Below are positions 38,201 to 49,378 of a stretch of 64,000 nucleotides of DNA, in pieces. The notes beneath the pieces were generated by a model, which worked only from the letters and a program-made list of their open reading frames with translations, did no database searches and had not been told where the DNA came from. The translations under genes and the position numbers were made by a program. Location: the NCBI RefSeq assembly GCF_030463565.1, contig NC_134649.1, positions 34,931,044 through 34,995,043 of the forward strand, read 5' to 3'. Position 1 is the stretch's first letter. Every line of letters starts with the position of its first letter. This DNA comes from Pelecanus crispus. Taxonomy: Eukaryota > Chordata > Aves > Pelecaniformes > Pelecanidae.

Positions 38201-40742
38201 GGATCAGACTACACGATCTTTTAGCTCTTGTCCAGACAAAGGCTGTATGTACTTCCTTTAACAAAAGTTAGCACAAGTAAAGACTGCAAGAACTGGTGTG
38301 TCAGATCTACCAGGGAACCACTTGTATTGCAATACATGCCACAGTTTACAGCAATTACTTGCTTGAAAGAAGTAGGCAGGTCCTGTTTTGTTTGAAGTGC
38401 TTTTACTGCAAGTATTTCCTTCAGTTTTACAAACTACACCTTTAACAAATTTCCTTAAGAAGGTCAATGCAAGCATGACAAATTTTTTTACTGTAAGCTT
38501 CTATTTAAATTTAATTTGCATTCACATATCTTTCTACATTCTTAGTGTATACCAGCTATTTCAGCAAAGCTTACTGTCTCATTCAGGTTTCGGAAAACAC
38601 ATTCATAACATATAGCTGGTTTAGAAATGTATGCAATTTGCCTAACACTGCATCAGACTCTGAATACCTTTTTCTTATAGGCACATTACTACACCATCAT
38701 CTTGGTAACCAAATCTTATTAATTAAGAAAATATATGACTTGTCAACAGAATCTTCTCTCCAAAGCCCATCTTTCATAATCTGCTCATTATCAGGTTGTG
38801 TAATAATTTCAGACTCTACACAACTCTACTGCTAGAATAAGCTAGAGAGATTAATGAAATGCCTTTGTGCAAGAAGTACCAAGTATTGTAGGATACATGA
38901 ACTAGGAATAAAAAGCTTGAGTAAAACTACTTTTACCGTTTCTTCATCAGTATTGGGAGAATGGTTTTACCATTGAATTTTATGGACCACAGAAGAGAAG
39001 CAAAGGCTGTAGCAAGATCCTTATTCTTTAACAGCACATCAGACAAAACAGAGAAATAATTTTATCTGTAGGTAAGACAACTGATACCATACATCTCTGT
39101 GGCCTGCTTGAAATACACACTGGAAGCTCAGGACTGAAGCCCGAGCCCTCCTAAATAGATCTAGCACAGTTTTTCTTACCTACAATTTCACACAGGCTTG
39201 TGTAATACTGCCTGTACATCGTAGCTTTGAAACAAATGAAGAATTAAAAGAGCAACTGCTGGGTATCCTGTACATTCTCTCTCCAGACTGGACCAAACAA
39301 GCTATGGTTTTGTAAAAACCCACTCCCTGTGGCTAGCCAAGAGGTTCCCCGTGTCCCAGCACTCCGTTTTACAGGAAGAACCAAAGCAGCATTTTCATTT
39401 GCTGTATGCAAAAGGAATGAGTAAAGTTCAGTTTCTGTATGCTTTGAGAAAGAGCCATGTGAGGTAGCCCATGCCAGACACAGGATGGGAAGTGTAAGGC
39501 AATCCAAAGAAGCAGCTTTAAAAATATTTTACACACTACTTTTCTCCACACAAACCTCAGCATCCAAAGGATTCCTTCAAATTTTTTTTTTTAAACACTA
39601 CAGCCAGTTTCAAAGAGGTCCAAAGGAGGAAATTGCAACAAGATGCGATTAAAAAAAAAAAACAAACAAAAAAGGCTAGCACTCTATAAGGAAGCACTCA
39701 AATGTATTATTCAAGCAGAAAAATTGGCTTTAATTTTACATGAGTATAAAAGCGGATTGTTTGCAGAGATTTTTTTTCCATAGGTAAAGCACGATCAAAG
39801 GAAGGATAACCCTGGAATCTGCACACATCAGAGCCCACGCTAAATCCTGTCCAGAGGCCTGAATAAACTGCCCATTTGAGACCGCGGGCATTTCACAGAT
39901 AATCCCACTTGGGCTCACTTGAAATTCTGTGCAGAATTAGTTCCAACTGACGGGCACGAAATGAAAAAGAAACCGCTTGCGCCTGAGGCACAAATTCTTT
40001 GGTTTTCAGTCCTGCATCAGTTTAGCATTCCCGGCCTCTCTCCGCAGCCAGCAGCACCCGCCGGCCCCGGCGACCGACGTGGCCCGCGGCGGGGCCGCTG
40101 CCGGGCCGGGCCGGGCCGGGCCGCCTTAGGCGCGGGAGCCCCACACCTCACGGCCCGCGGCCGCCATTTCCAGATGTAGCACCTCCACATCAAGCAGCTT
40201 CGCGCGAAGCCCCCGACGTGCCGGGGGGTACAGGGGATTCGGCCGTGACCCCCGCGGCATCAGCTCTCCCCCACACGCCGCGCTCGAGCTGCCCATCCCC
40301 GCGCAGCGCACGTCCCGCCCCGGGGCCGCCGCAGCCCTCCCGCCCAAGCGCGGGAGGCACGGATGGACCCCCGGCATCCCCGCCCCCTCGCTGCTCTGCA
40401 CAACGGGCAGAAAACGCAGCGCGGGGAGGGGGATCTGCCCTCGGGAGACACCGAGCATCCCCGGGTAACGGGCTGAGGGAGGCCGGCGCAGCCCCTCCCC
40501 GCCCCGGCCTCGCCGCTGAGCGGATGCAGCAGCCGGGCTGCGGAGCGCGGCTCACCGCGGCTGGGGGGCGCCGCGGGCGCACCGCGGGGCCGGGCTGCGG
40601 CCAGGGCGGGGACGCAGCCCGCCTGCCTCGCTCACCCGGAGCCGGCCGCGGTCGTGGCCTTGATGGAGCTGATGCGGAGCCGGTTGGCCGTGTCCTTCAG
40701 GGCCTGCAGGGTCTGCTGGTCGGGCTTGTGGTAATCCTCCAT
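15048..40742 (-). CDS. TKT: TKT, transketolase, complete, 14 coding exons
   Basis: Transketolase moves two-carbon ketol units between sugar phosphates in the cytosolic non-oxidative pentose phosphate pathway, using thiamine diphosphate and a divalent metal, as a homodimer. Exons in transcript order: 40742-40636, 35257-35140, 33567-33454, 32786-32689, 30455-30264, 29433-29315, 27600-27407, 26808-26644, 25573-25417, 22019-21889, 20528-20445, 20265-20172, 18484-18362, 15235-15048. They sum to 1884 nt: 627 codons plus TAG, against 623 residues in human; the four extra lie at the C-terminus (SKSRNAE in place of the short human end). Start [10 protein letters not shown] matches the family. Key residues fall at human numbering: His37, His77 (KGHAAP), His110 (GHPVP), Asp155 in GDGELSEG, Asn185 (DINRLGQ), His258 (NWHGKPLP) and Glu366 (IAEQNM). 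The pyrimidine-binding domain (315 on) includes [18 protein letters not shown]. All exon phases agree and there is no disruption, so the gene should be functional. It is transcribed towards TMEM40 from the CpG island at 40-41 kb. Confidence 0.98.
16555..17572 (+). mobile_element. CR1 LINE, 3' part, in the last TKT intron (antisense)
   Basis: The + strand encodes [36 protein letters not shown] and the terminal [10 protein letters not shown] region. The CR1 3' UTR and a short tail (GATTCTAGATTC) follow, ending near 17572. The frame is open for 256 codons (to 17264), unusually long for a dead copy. The catalytic box reads FADN instead of FADD, though, and everything upstream of the palm is missing. 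The element is opposite to TKT. Confidence 0.92.
32084..32101. repeat. Poly-G run inside LTR copy 2
   Basis: Eighteen consecutive G on the + strand. The matching place in the other LTR copy reads GGG followed by eleven A, so this is a lineage- or copy-specific homopolymer expansion. Confidence 0.85.
32157..32218. repeat. (AAT)20 microsatellite inside LTR copy 2
   Basis: Twenty perfect AAT units (32158-32217). Copy 1 of the LTR has three units at the same place, indicating expansion after insertion. Tyrosine-only or leucine-only frames across it are artefacts. Confidence 0.95.
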
Positions 40743-41110
40743 GGGGGCGAAGCAGGAGGGCCGCGGCGGCACCTGGGGCTGGGCAGGGACGGCGGCGCTC
40801 CGCGAGGGCTGCGGGCAGCGTGCCTCAGCCGGGCCGTGCGGCGGGGGGCGGAGAGAGAGGTGCGGGCCGGCCGCTCCGCCTCCTGCCTGCGCCGGGCCCG
40901 GCCGCGCACAGCGCCGCGGGCGCCCGCGGGAGGGGAGGGGCGGGGCCGCCCGCTCCCCCTGCCGGCGCCAGGGGGCGGCTCTGGGCGCCCGCCCCTGGCC
41001 ACGCGCAGGCGCCGTTGGCGCCGTTGGGGCCGTTTCCATGCGCGGTGGGGGCGGGCGGCGCCGGGGGCCGCCGGGCTGAGAGGAGAGGGCGGGGCGGCCT
41101 TTTTGCACCA
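40030..41110 (-). promoter_or_regulatory. CpG island with TKT promoter and exon 1
   Basis: A sharply bounded GC- and CpG-rich block in otherwise AT-rich DNA, centred on TKT exon 1 (coding part 40636-40742). It contains GGGGCGGG-type Sp1 sites (for example around 40938-40947), a tandem of GGCGCCGTT (41008-41016 and 41017-41025) with E2F-like character, and four CCGGG units at 40101-40120 in intron 1. TKT transcription should begin in about 40760-41050, reading leftward; the exact start is not visible. No TATA box seen. Long frames on both strands here reflect base composition. Confidence 0.85.
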
Positions 41111-44100
41111 TTCAAAGCCTGTTCGATGAAGCTATTTCAGAGGGTTTCCACCTCAGGCCTGTTCCTGTCTGTAAAAGAATGTCACTGCGTCCAGTGCCTC
41201 TTAACGGTAACCTTGTTCCTCTGCCCAGTCAGGAGAAACAGTAGCAGAACTACCCTGCGTGGCTTCCTTTCAAGAAGTAATTCCTATTTCTATATACACC
41301 TTTAAAAATCTGACAAATAGAGAGACTTTTGCATAAAAGATTGACGTGACCAGCCATCAGTCAGGAAATACATTAGCAATTCTGAAGACTGTGACACTAA
41401 AGCTACGGACTTAACTAGGCTGCTCGAGCAGCACTAGAACTCGCAGTCTAAAAAAAGAAAGTTTAAACAACAATAAAAAAATCAAATACTTCACATCTTG
41501 CTCATGAAACCTGGCATTCCTACACTCCACTATCCATGTATTTCAGTGGTCTGTCCACTGGTAGTTTGTCCTGGAAGCTGTATTACATCATTTAAAAATA
41601 CTAATAGATTTAAAAATCTGTTTTAAATGTAAACCGTTACCTCTAGTGAACTTGTGCTATCATCTAATTTCAGAAGACACTAGCGATGTGTACCGTTTAC
41701 ATTAAAAAACCCTACACCTTTGTCTTCAAGGCTCTGAAGACTTTGGGTTTCAGAAACACAGGAAGCCACCTGTATTTAGAGTATCCATCCATGCTCACTT
41801 GGCAAATCGCCACTAAAAGGTAACACGTGAAACTCTTAGCAAGGTAAGAGAAAACTTTCTTCTGTAAACTAACCAGTTTATTGGAAGAAATAAAAGCAGA
41901 CACCATTCCCTTAGGTTAACTGTTTTCTTAAACTGCTCCATCAGTTGTCTTTTCAAAAATCCTTTTAATAAAAAACCTCAGAAGAACTAGACTGGAAATA
42001 GGCTATGTGCCAGGAAGAAGGAAAAAAACGGAGCCAAACAACCTAACTTGACAGTAGCGAAGAGCAGAGTTCATTTTAGAGAGCACTATACAAAGGTTAG
42101 TTGCTGCAACTACCATTTTCTGTACTCCAATCTATATTCTACTTTAAAATAATTAGTTAGGCCAACTACTGTATTTTTTTTTTTGCAGAACCAGTTACCC
42201 AAACCTTTTCATTTCAGCCATACACTTTGAAGTGATGTGGAAGAACCTGACAAGAATTGTATAAGCCCTGTTTTAAATTTAGGATCTCTGAAGACAGGGC
42301 CTATAATGCCAAGAGCTTCCAATGGCAGAGCAATGTCCCCTTAGAGCAGCAAGCCAAGAACTGAAGTTGTTAATGCACTTCAGCGGTTATTCTGCAGATC
42401 TGCTACTGTCCCAAGGTACAGAAAGACACATCATATGATATACCCTGTAACATGCTATGTCTAAACATCAACTTGGAAATTAAATAATACTTGATAGCTA
42501 GAAATTAGCTAGTTGCATAGGAAATCATAGCAAAGAGATCCTAGCTGAGGAAACATAGAAAAAGGACTGCCAGACATGGTGGAGGCAATCAACAGCCATT
42601 CTTAGTAGCAGTTTCCCTACAATATTTCTGTTGAAATCCACTTTGGTTCAACAATACATGGACTTCTTTTGTCCTCCTGGAGCTATGATGCCCAAAGGAA
42701 TATGGTCAGTAGGGGGACTGTGAAAGATCTCAAGAGTTACAAGTGGCATCTACAAGAGAATTACTTATTTAGGACTCCTGCTTTTCAGATTTTCAACTGT
42801 AAAAGCTACCTTAACTATTGGAGAAGAAACAGTAAATTCAAACCTTAAGTTCCCCATAAAAGATCCCTAACTGAATCTTATATATGCTGTGTATCAGCAA
42901 ATACCTTGCTAGGGATCTGGCTGTGCCATAGCCTCAAATAGGCCTAAAATCAGTCTAATCTTGTAGAGTGAGGGTTACCAACCTCTCTGAGCAAGTTACA
43001 CAACTTTCCCTCTTCTCCTTTGTCCGTCCTTGCATCCTTTCCACTACCTCCTAGCCTTTCTCAAGGCAACACCACACTTGATTCTGTCTGCAGCCATACG
43101 GTCAGAAGGTAAGTCTAAAGTAGCTTGAGCCAGAAGTACCATCTTGGATCAAATCTGATCATCCCTGCTTACTGTGCTTTGGCTTGCCCTGCAGAGCAGT
43201 CTCAGAGCTCATGAACTGGATTCCTTTCAAATAGAGATGAAACAGAACATTCAGTCTGAGAAAGCAGCTAATACGCCCCAACCATTAATGAGTATTCAGT
43301 CCAACAGGACAGACAAGAGTTAGTCTGGGGCAGAATTCAAAAACACGTGTAGTGCTGATGTCGAGTCTTCAGCACTGCCTCATGTGCTCTATAGACCTGC
43401 TATACAGGAATCTCCTACCTGCTGATGTAGATGAAGCCACAGAACCATGTTACGAGCACAGCAGCATTTATTAGCTTGAGCTCTGCTCCATGCTTTCTGA
43501 TTAAGAGCAGTTGTTAAAATACTGTCTGTGCTAGAGAAGCGAATGGCAATTTTTCTATAACCCCTGCTGTTTAAACATTGTTCTTTAGACAGATGTTGGC
43601 ATCTGGCTCAACCATCATCTCAGTGACATGGATAACTTCATGTCAGTTGAGTGAGGTTAGGCAGGATAACTTGATCTACCCTAATCTGTGGTTCAGAAGA
43701 AGTGCATAAAGTAAATTCTTCAAATGAGGTCAAGTATAAGTGAAATAATGGCTACGATGCCAAACTCCACAGTATTCAGTGTTGACTGAAGATACATTAC
43801 GAAAACATGGCTGTATACCCTTCCAATTTCAGCGGCAGACAATAAGTTTCCAAAAACTTCTAAAACACATTTGCATCAGGAAACAAAAAGCTTATTTTAG
43901 AGATATGGGCACTTCATCTTTCTGGATGGCTAGCAGTATCTATAAAAACAGTAGAAAAATATGATCATGGAAGCAGGTATCATGAGAACAATCAAGTAAC
44001 TTCTACACTATGTTTTTGCTTCTAGTAATTTTACTCCATGTTTTATGTACATACAGTGTGATTAAGATGTAAGCATTGTCAGGTTGTTACTGTTTCTCTC

Positions 44101-44230
44101 TGCATACATCATTGGTAGCGGCAAAGTGAGATAACAGTCGATTAAAAGAGAGTTCAGTCACTCCCTGCTGCTTAGTCAACATCCTCTGTTTTCCCTCACA
44201 ATGCTTTTAAATATACACTGATTAGATCAT
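41111..44230. other. Intergenic, upstream of TKT
   Basis: AT-rich sequence between the TKT promoter and the 3' end of the candidate gene at 44.2 kb. No convincing exon or recognised repeat. Confidence 0.5.
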
Positions 44231-44245
44231 CACCTGAATTTTGGC

Positions 44246-44251
44246 TTTATT
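44246..44251 (-). terminator. Poly(A) signal of the candidate small gene
   Basis: TTTATT on + reads AATAAA on the minus strand, 53 nt past the stop codon of the candidate terminal exon (44304-44306). Confidence 0.5.
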
Positions 44252-44303
44252 GGTCCAGGCTGATTTCATTCTTTGGCTGAAGAGTGAGGCCTGTGATCAA
44301 GTC

Positions 44304-47300
44304 TCAGTGATTACAGTGAAGATGTGCTCTTGAATCTTCATTGTAAGGATGGCTCCCTACTCCCAACTGTACTGTAGCAATAGCAATCTTATCAACAGCC
44401 TTCTCAGGCTGGACATATGGTGCTTTCTTTTTTCCCTCCTGTAAGAAAATAAGGGGGATGATCTGGATAAGACCAGTATTATTATGGCTCACAACTTACT
44501 TTGTTTCCTCCATTGTTATCCGGACAGTAGAAAGACTTTAAGATAGACTTAGCTTAGATAATGTCATTGGGAGATTATTGCCCACAACTCACCCTCCTCT
44601 CCCTGTATCCTCATGCTGCATCACTGAGTGCTTATTTGTGGTATTGAGTTGTTAAAACAGCAGCTCAAGCATACACAGAATGAAATTCCACCTTGTGTCA
44701 GTGCCTCCACTTTGATCTACTGAAGTGGCCATGTTATTTCTGCAACTTTGACCAAGAGTGATGGACTGTAAAGCAATAGCTAAAGTCATGGTATACATTG
44801 TGTACAACAGTCAACATTTCTTCCACATTCTTGGCATTTGCCTCCGAAACCACGTACAATATGATTAAAACAAAGATGTAAATGTATGGACAAACAGTCT
44901 CGCTTCAGTATATACAATCATGTCTCATTAGCTTCAGTATTAACTACTAGACTAGACAGCTTCTTAAATACATACACAGGACAATTGGATTTTTCCATCC
45001 CCTCCTCCACACATTTCACAGTCAGGGTATTATGTGCAGTAGAAGCATGGAAGCTGAACTATGGCTGTCATTTGCTGAGATACTGCAAAAATGCATTGCT
45101 GACATAAGTACATGCAACCCTGTTTACCAGAGCAGGAGCTGCATGCACTCAGCACTGCTGAAATTCAGGCCATTTAGCTACCATGGGGCTATGTGCCCAA
45201 TTTTGCCTTAAAAACTGTTCTCAAAAGAAATTCCAAAATCAAAGTGTAGTAAGAACACAGACTGGTTAGGTAGCTCATCACCTACAAAATCCAAAAAATA
45301 GTGAGTAAAGAAAATGAGTGGAGGCATGGGAGGAGACCAATGGGCTGTGCAATTGCAGTTTAAGCACTGTACGGATCCCAGACTGAAGTGCAATCTGCCG
45401 ATCACTGCTGGCATGGATTGTAACCTTGCTAGTCCCCAACATCTCTGTATAGTGTACAGGGTTTCATTTCATTTGCAGGGTCCCTTGAAAAAAGATAAAT
45501 TATGCAGTGGAATTCCAATCATTGTAGTCTGGTGTATGGGAATGCAGTATACTCTCAGAACAAATACAGTGCTGCAACTTTTCCAGAGATTCAGTCCATA
45601 CTGTCACATCTTACTCAAAATAAATTCTGTTCTTTTGTCAGCAATAGCAAGTGGTTTTAGTTAAGCACAAATGCACACTCAAGTAAGCACCCTGTGAAAA
45701 GAATATTCAGCAGGCTGTGAAATAATGATCAGCTCTGCAGTTCCCATTGGAGCATGAAAAACACTTCAAACATCCTTTAGTTTCCATAGAACAGCAGTTG
45801 TCTTTGCTATGCAGGCTACAAACAGCTATAACCAGCAACCTGGAAAATGCAGGGTTCTCATACAGCACCTGATCCAGAGATATCCAGACAGGGAGATCAA
45901 TTTGTCTTTCAAGTCCATAAGAGCAAGACACAAGAAAAAGATACATACACACAGATTATATTCATAGTTCAACTCAACTATAACCTTCTCCTCAGATACA
46001 GCTGACAAAGTAATCAGCAAAAGGAAAAATGTTTATGGAAAGCTTCATAGCAGAACAGACCATTTTTGAGCTACCGGCAGCCAAATGTTAGATAAAAATA
46101 ATTTTTAAATCACAGTAGTTTTTATATTGCCTCTAAATAAAATGTCATTTACTAAAAAAAAGACTGGAAAACAAACCATAATTTGCAAAGTTTCCAAAAT
46201 ATTATGGCAACTTTATGATACATGAAAAATGTTCAGACTAAACCAAATAGGCCAAATAATTTGAGACAATTTTTATACAAAGAGACTTTTTTATCTCTAT
46301 CTAACATGTAGCCTATCAGGGAAAAAACAAATCATTGTACGTCTTACACAGGTAAAAGGAACTTACCATGACTGGTTTTGGTAATTGCTCTGCTGTTTGA
46401 TGATATTTAGGGAAGTGTGTCTGCTAGCAATGCAACAAAATTATGATATTTAAACTGAAGTTTTTAATGCTAATACAGCAATATGTGAGGGTATTTGGAT
46501 TAGTTTAACCAACTGCTAATATTATTTACATAATTTTTGTAAATTTACAAACTGAATTTTCACTTGTTGCAATTTCTTCGTATTATCTGTTAACATAAAT
46601 ATGAAATACTTAACGTAGTAGGAGTTTGAGGCATTTGCCTGCATCTATGCTTGAAAGACCTACTGAATACATGAATGTTCATAGTCACCTCATCACATTT
46701 GCTTTCTCTATTCGATTCTTAATAATCCAGCTTCCATAACACACACTCATCAAACAAGCTAAGAAGTTATTAGTCACTTTAGACTCTGTTTAAATGAATA
46801 GCTGTATTCAAATAAGTGATTTGGTAAAATTAAAAGAATAAAGTTATCATCAATAACTTATGCTAAGAGAAATCTCTCAAGCAGCAATGCTTTCATAGGT
46901 TGTGTAAATTTAGAAAGAAGGTAGGAAACAACTATAATGACCAAATAAGGTAGGATTTATTTGTGCTGTAATGCATATGTAAAGAAAGAGACCAGAAGAA
47001 TTTTCTTCACCTTGTCCTCTGCAACACAACAGGCTTTGACTATTCTTGCCCTTTGAAAGAACAGCTGCATTAGAAGCCCTTCAAGAAGGGAACTGTTCAA
47101 GAATGGATGAGTTGGATTTATGCCAAAGCATTCTCTAATTATGCAGACCATTACGCACCTCCAGCATATCCTTCCACATGTGCAAAAATACAGCGACTTC
47201 AGTTATACATGGAACAGATTGTTCGGCTCGTTTTTAGTAGCAACATTATTTAACTGCTAATGAATTTAAGGTTAAAAAAAGATTTAAAAAATTTCAAATT

Positions 47301-49378
47301 TCTGTGCAACATAGCATCAAGAATTGCAATAAATAATGATACGTACTGCATGGGAACAGGTATAGGTGTAGTAGTAAAATCAGGCTGTCTTTTTTATCTA
47401 AAATGAAGCTACAGATAGAGCTACATCATGGGCCCAGGCTCAGTCACTATGCAGTATGCAATCTACATTACTTTCACATACATCTTTTATCTTAGCAGTT
47501 TCTTTTAGACAGCTATCGTCATATCTGCAGAATATTGATTTATGTTTATTTTCAACCCCTTATTAGAAGTATTGCATGTTTCTAACCAAGCCTCTGGGTT
47601 TTCTGTAAGGGCTTTTGTTGTGGCAGGATTTTCCTATTCAATCATTGGAAAGCAGAGATCTCTCCTTATAATGGGTGCTCTGTGTCTTCCATCTTGAAGA
47701 TTACACCAGGAGCAGGGCTTGCTGTAAACCATAACAGATTACGTACACATCCAAATCCCATAGGCTTTATTGTTACCCTTGTATCTCGATTCTCGTGGTA
47801 AGTTTAAGGTAGCAGAAGCTTCACCTAGAGCAATTTTGTTACATGGGAGAACTGGGTCCCCAGAGAACAGAAGCTAATTTATTTGATGCTTTAAAAAGTA
47901 AACTAGAGATGCACTTAGCATTATCCATAAATCTCAAGCCTACATGAGAAAGTCGGATGGATAACCTGCTAAGCCTTTCCCATCCCTCTTATGAACCACA
48001 AGCAAAGCAGGATGTGCAAGCCATATCCTCTCTAAAGTAAGAGCACATAGAATTTTGCATACATGAGACAGGCTGGGAGATCTTTGCTCTGTAGATACTC
48101 TTAAAGCTTCTTGACTTATTTATGGGAGAAAAGAAACACAACTTGTGCATTTACCTCACATACCTGCATGTTTTCAAGTAAGGCCTAAGGGCAAGTGCTT
48201 TCATTTCAGCCAGCATATAAAAGCTTATTCTTTTGTGGTTATATTTCCTAAGGTTGATTTTGTAAAATGGAGCTTCTTAATATTTTAATGACTGGATTAT
48301 GGTAGAAATATTTTTTAAAGGTCTATTTAGAATGAAAGATAAAGGGCAATTAGGTATGAGCAGCCTTGTTTTATGTAACAGATTTTAGGCTGTGATGTGA
48401 TGCCATCAAGCAAAGATAAAAATTGGGTACTACTATGAATCAGCCAACTCCATTATGCTGCTTCATAACTGGAAGTTAAAAAAACCCATAGCAGGCCTCG
48501 CAAATTATGTATTGCTACCTCAAGAATTAGAGCAGGGAAATCATGCCTAACCAGTCTGTTTTTGAATACACCCTGAAATATTCTGGATTCTTATAGGCAA
48601 ACCACATTTGAGCTTTGGGAATACCTGAAGAAGATATACAGCAGTACATAAACAAAACTGTAACTTAAATTCTTCCATGCTTCAGGAAATACCTTCACAG
48701 GCCGTACTTGTCTCTCTACAATATTCCCTTTCACGTTTACTCACTCCTTTGCTATTCCTTCCCTTGTTCACTTCTCAGGAATCTTCTATTCATTGGTCCT
48801 TTCCCATTCATTTTATTGGAAGTGCTCTTTCAAAAATGCAGCAACTGATAAAAATATTACCTCTTCACTGCCCTCTTTTCCCAATGCTTTTTTAACGTAA
48901 TTAGGAGTCTCATATGAAGGAGGATTCTAAGAGAAAGTGAAAAATTGTTGCATAACTGACAAGGATGAGCTGTTTATGACCATAGTTCAGTTACAGGTCT
49001 ATCACTGACTTTTAACTCTCCTAAATTAGTAGGGCAGTTCAACAGTAAATCCCTCGGTCACAGGATCTGGAAGAGAGAAAAAAGCTGATTCACACGTAAA
49101 GTTGTGTGAAGATAGGAGAAAAAAATTCTACTATAACTTTCAAAATTGTTTAACATACTTTATAATTTCTAATCTTTTGAATTTCAGATTAGGTCACTAA
49201 ACAGAGAAATTCACCTCAGCTATACGAAAGACTGTATTTAGTGATTTGACTGCATCCTATTCATAAATGAAGAAGAGTTGTATCAATGACAGGTTTCTTA
49301 TCCTCTAATACTAATGTTAACCCCCCCAGTATCTTGTATATTGAGAATGAATTATAGTTGAATCCTTACCAAATACAT
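44304..49378 (-). CDS. Candidate uncharacterised small protein gene between DCP1A and TKT
   Basis: Product not recognised. Three minus-strand exons chain in phase 0: 48926-48861 (22 codons), 46420-46367 (18 codons) and 44438-44304 (44 codons plus TGA). Acceptors TTTCTCTTAG, GCTAGCAG and TTTTCTTACAG; donors GAG|GTAATA and ATG|GTAAGT; a poly(A) signal follows 53 nt after the stop. The peptides NPPSYETPNYVKKALGKEG, THFPKYHQTAEQLPKPVM and EGKKKAPYVQPEKAVDKIAI are protein-like: rich in Pro, Tyr and Lys, with no hydrophobic span. A possible first exon ends at 49370 (donor TTG|GTAAGG) and supplies ATG at 49378, giving 87 residues. It overlaps sequence resembling an old interspersed repeat and has a weak start context, so the true 5' end is uncertain. 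The phases would also allow these to be alternative 3' exons of DCP1A. Treat as a prediction. Confidence 0.4.

Noticed and set aside
40218-41129. 303-codon frame on the + strand and long minus-strand frames across the CpG island
   Set aside because: Pro/Gly/Arg-rich frames caused by base composition; only the 36 codons of TKT exon 1 on the minus strand match a protein.
46957-47151. Minus-strand frame with a good-looking donor at about 47010 (GACAAG|GTGAAG), possible extra exon of the candidate gene
   Set aside because: Its only acceptor is weak and gives a start phase that does not match the phase-0 exon upstream, so it does not chain.
47222-47346. Minus-strand acceptor after a pyrimidine tract followed by a hydrophobic frame
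   Set aside because: No usable donor before the stop codon, and it does not fit the phases of the neighbouring candidate exons.
49023-49071. Strong-looking minus-strand acceptor (TTTTCTCTCTTCCAG) upstream of the candidate gene
   Set aside because: All three frames of the following sequence hit stops within 45 nt. At best a non-coding 5' exon, with no evidence.
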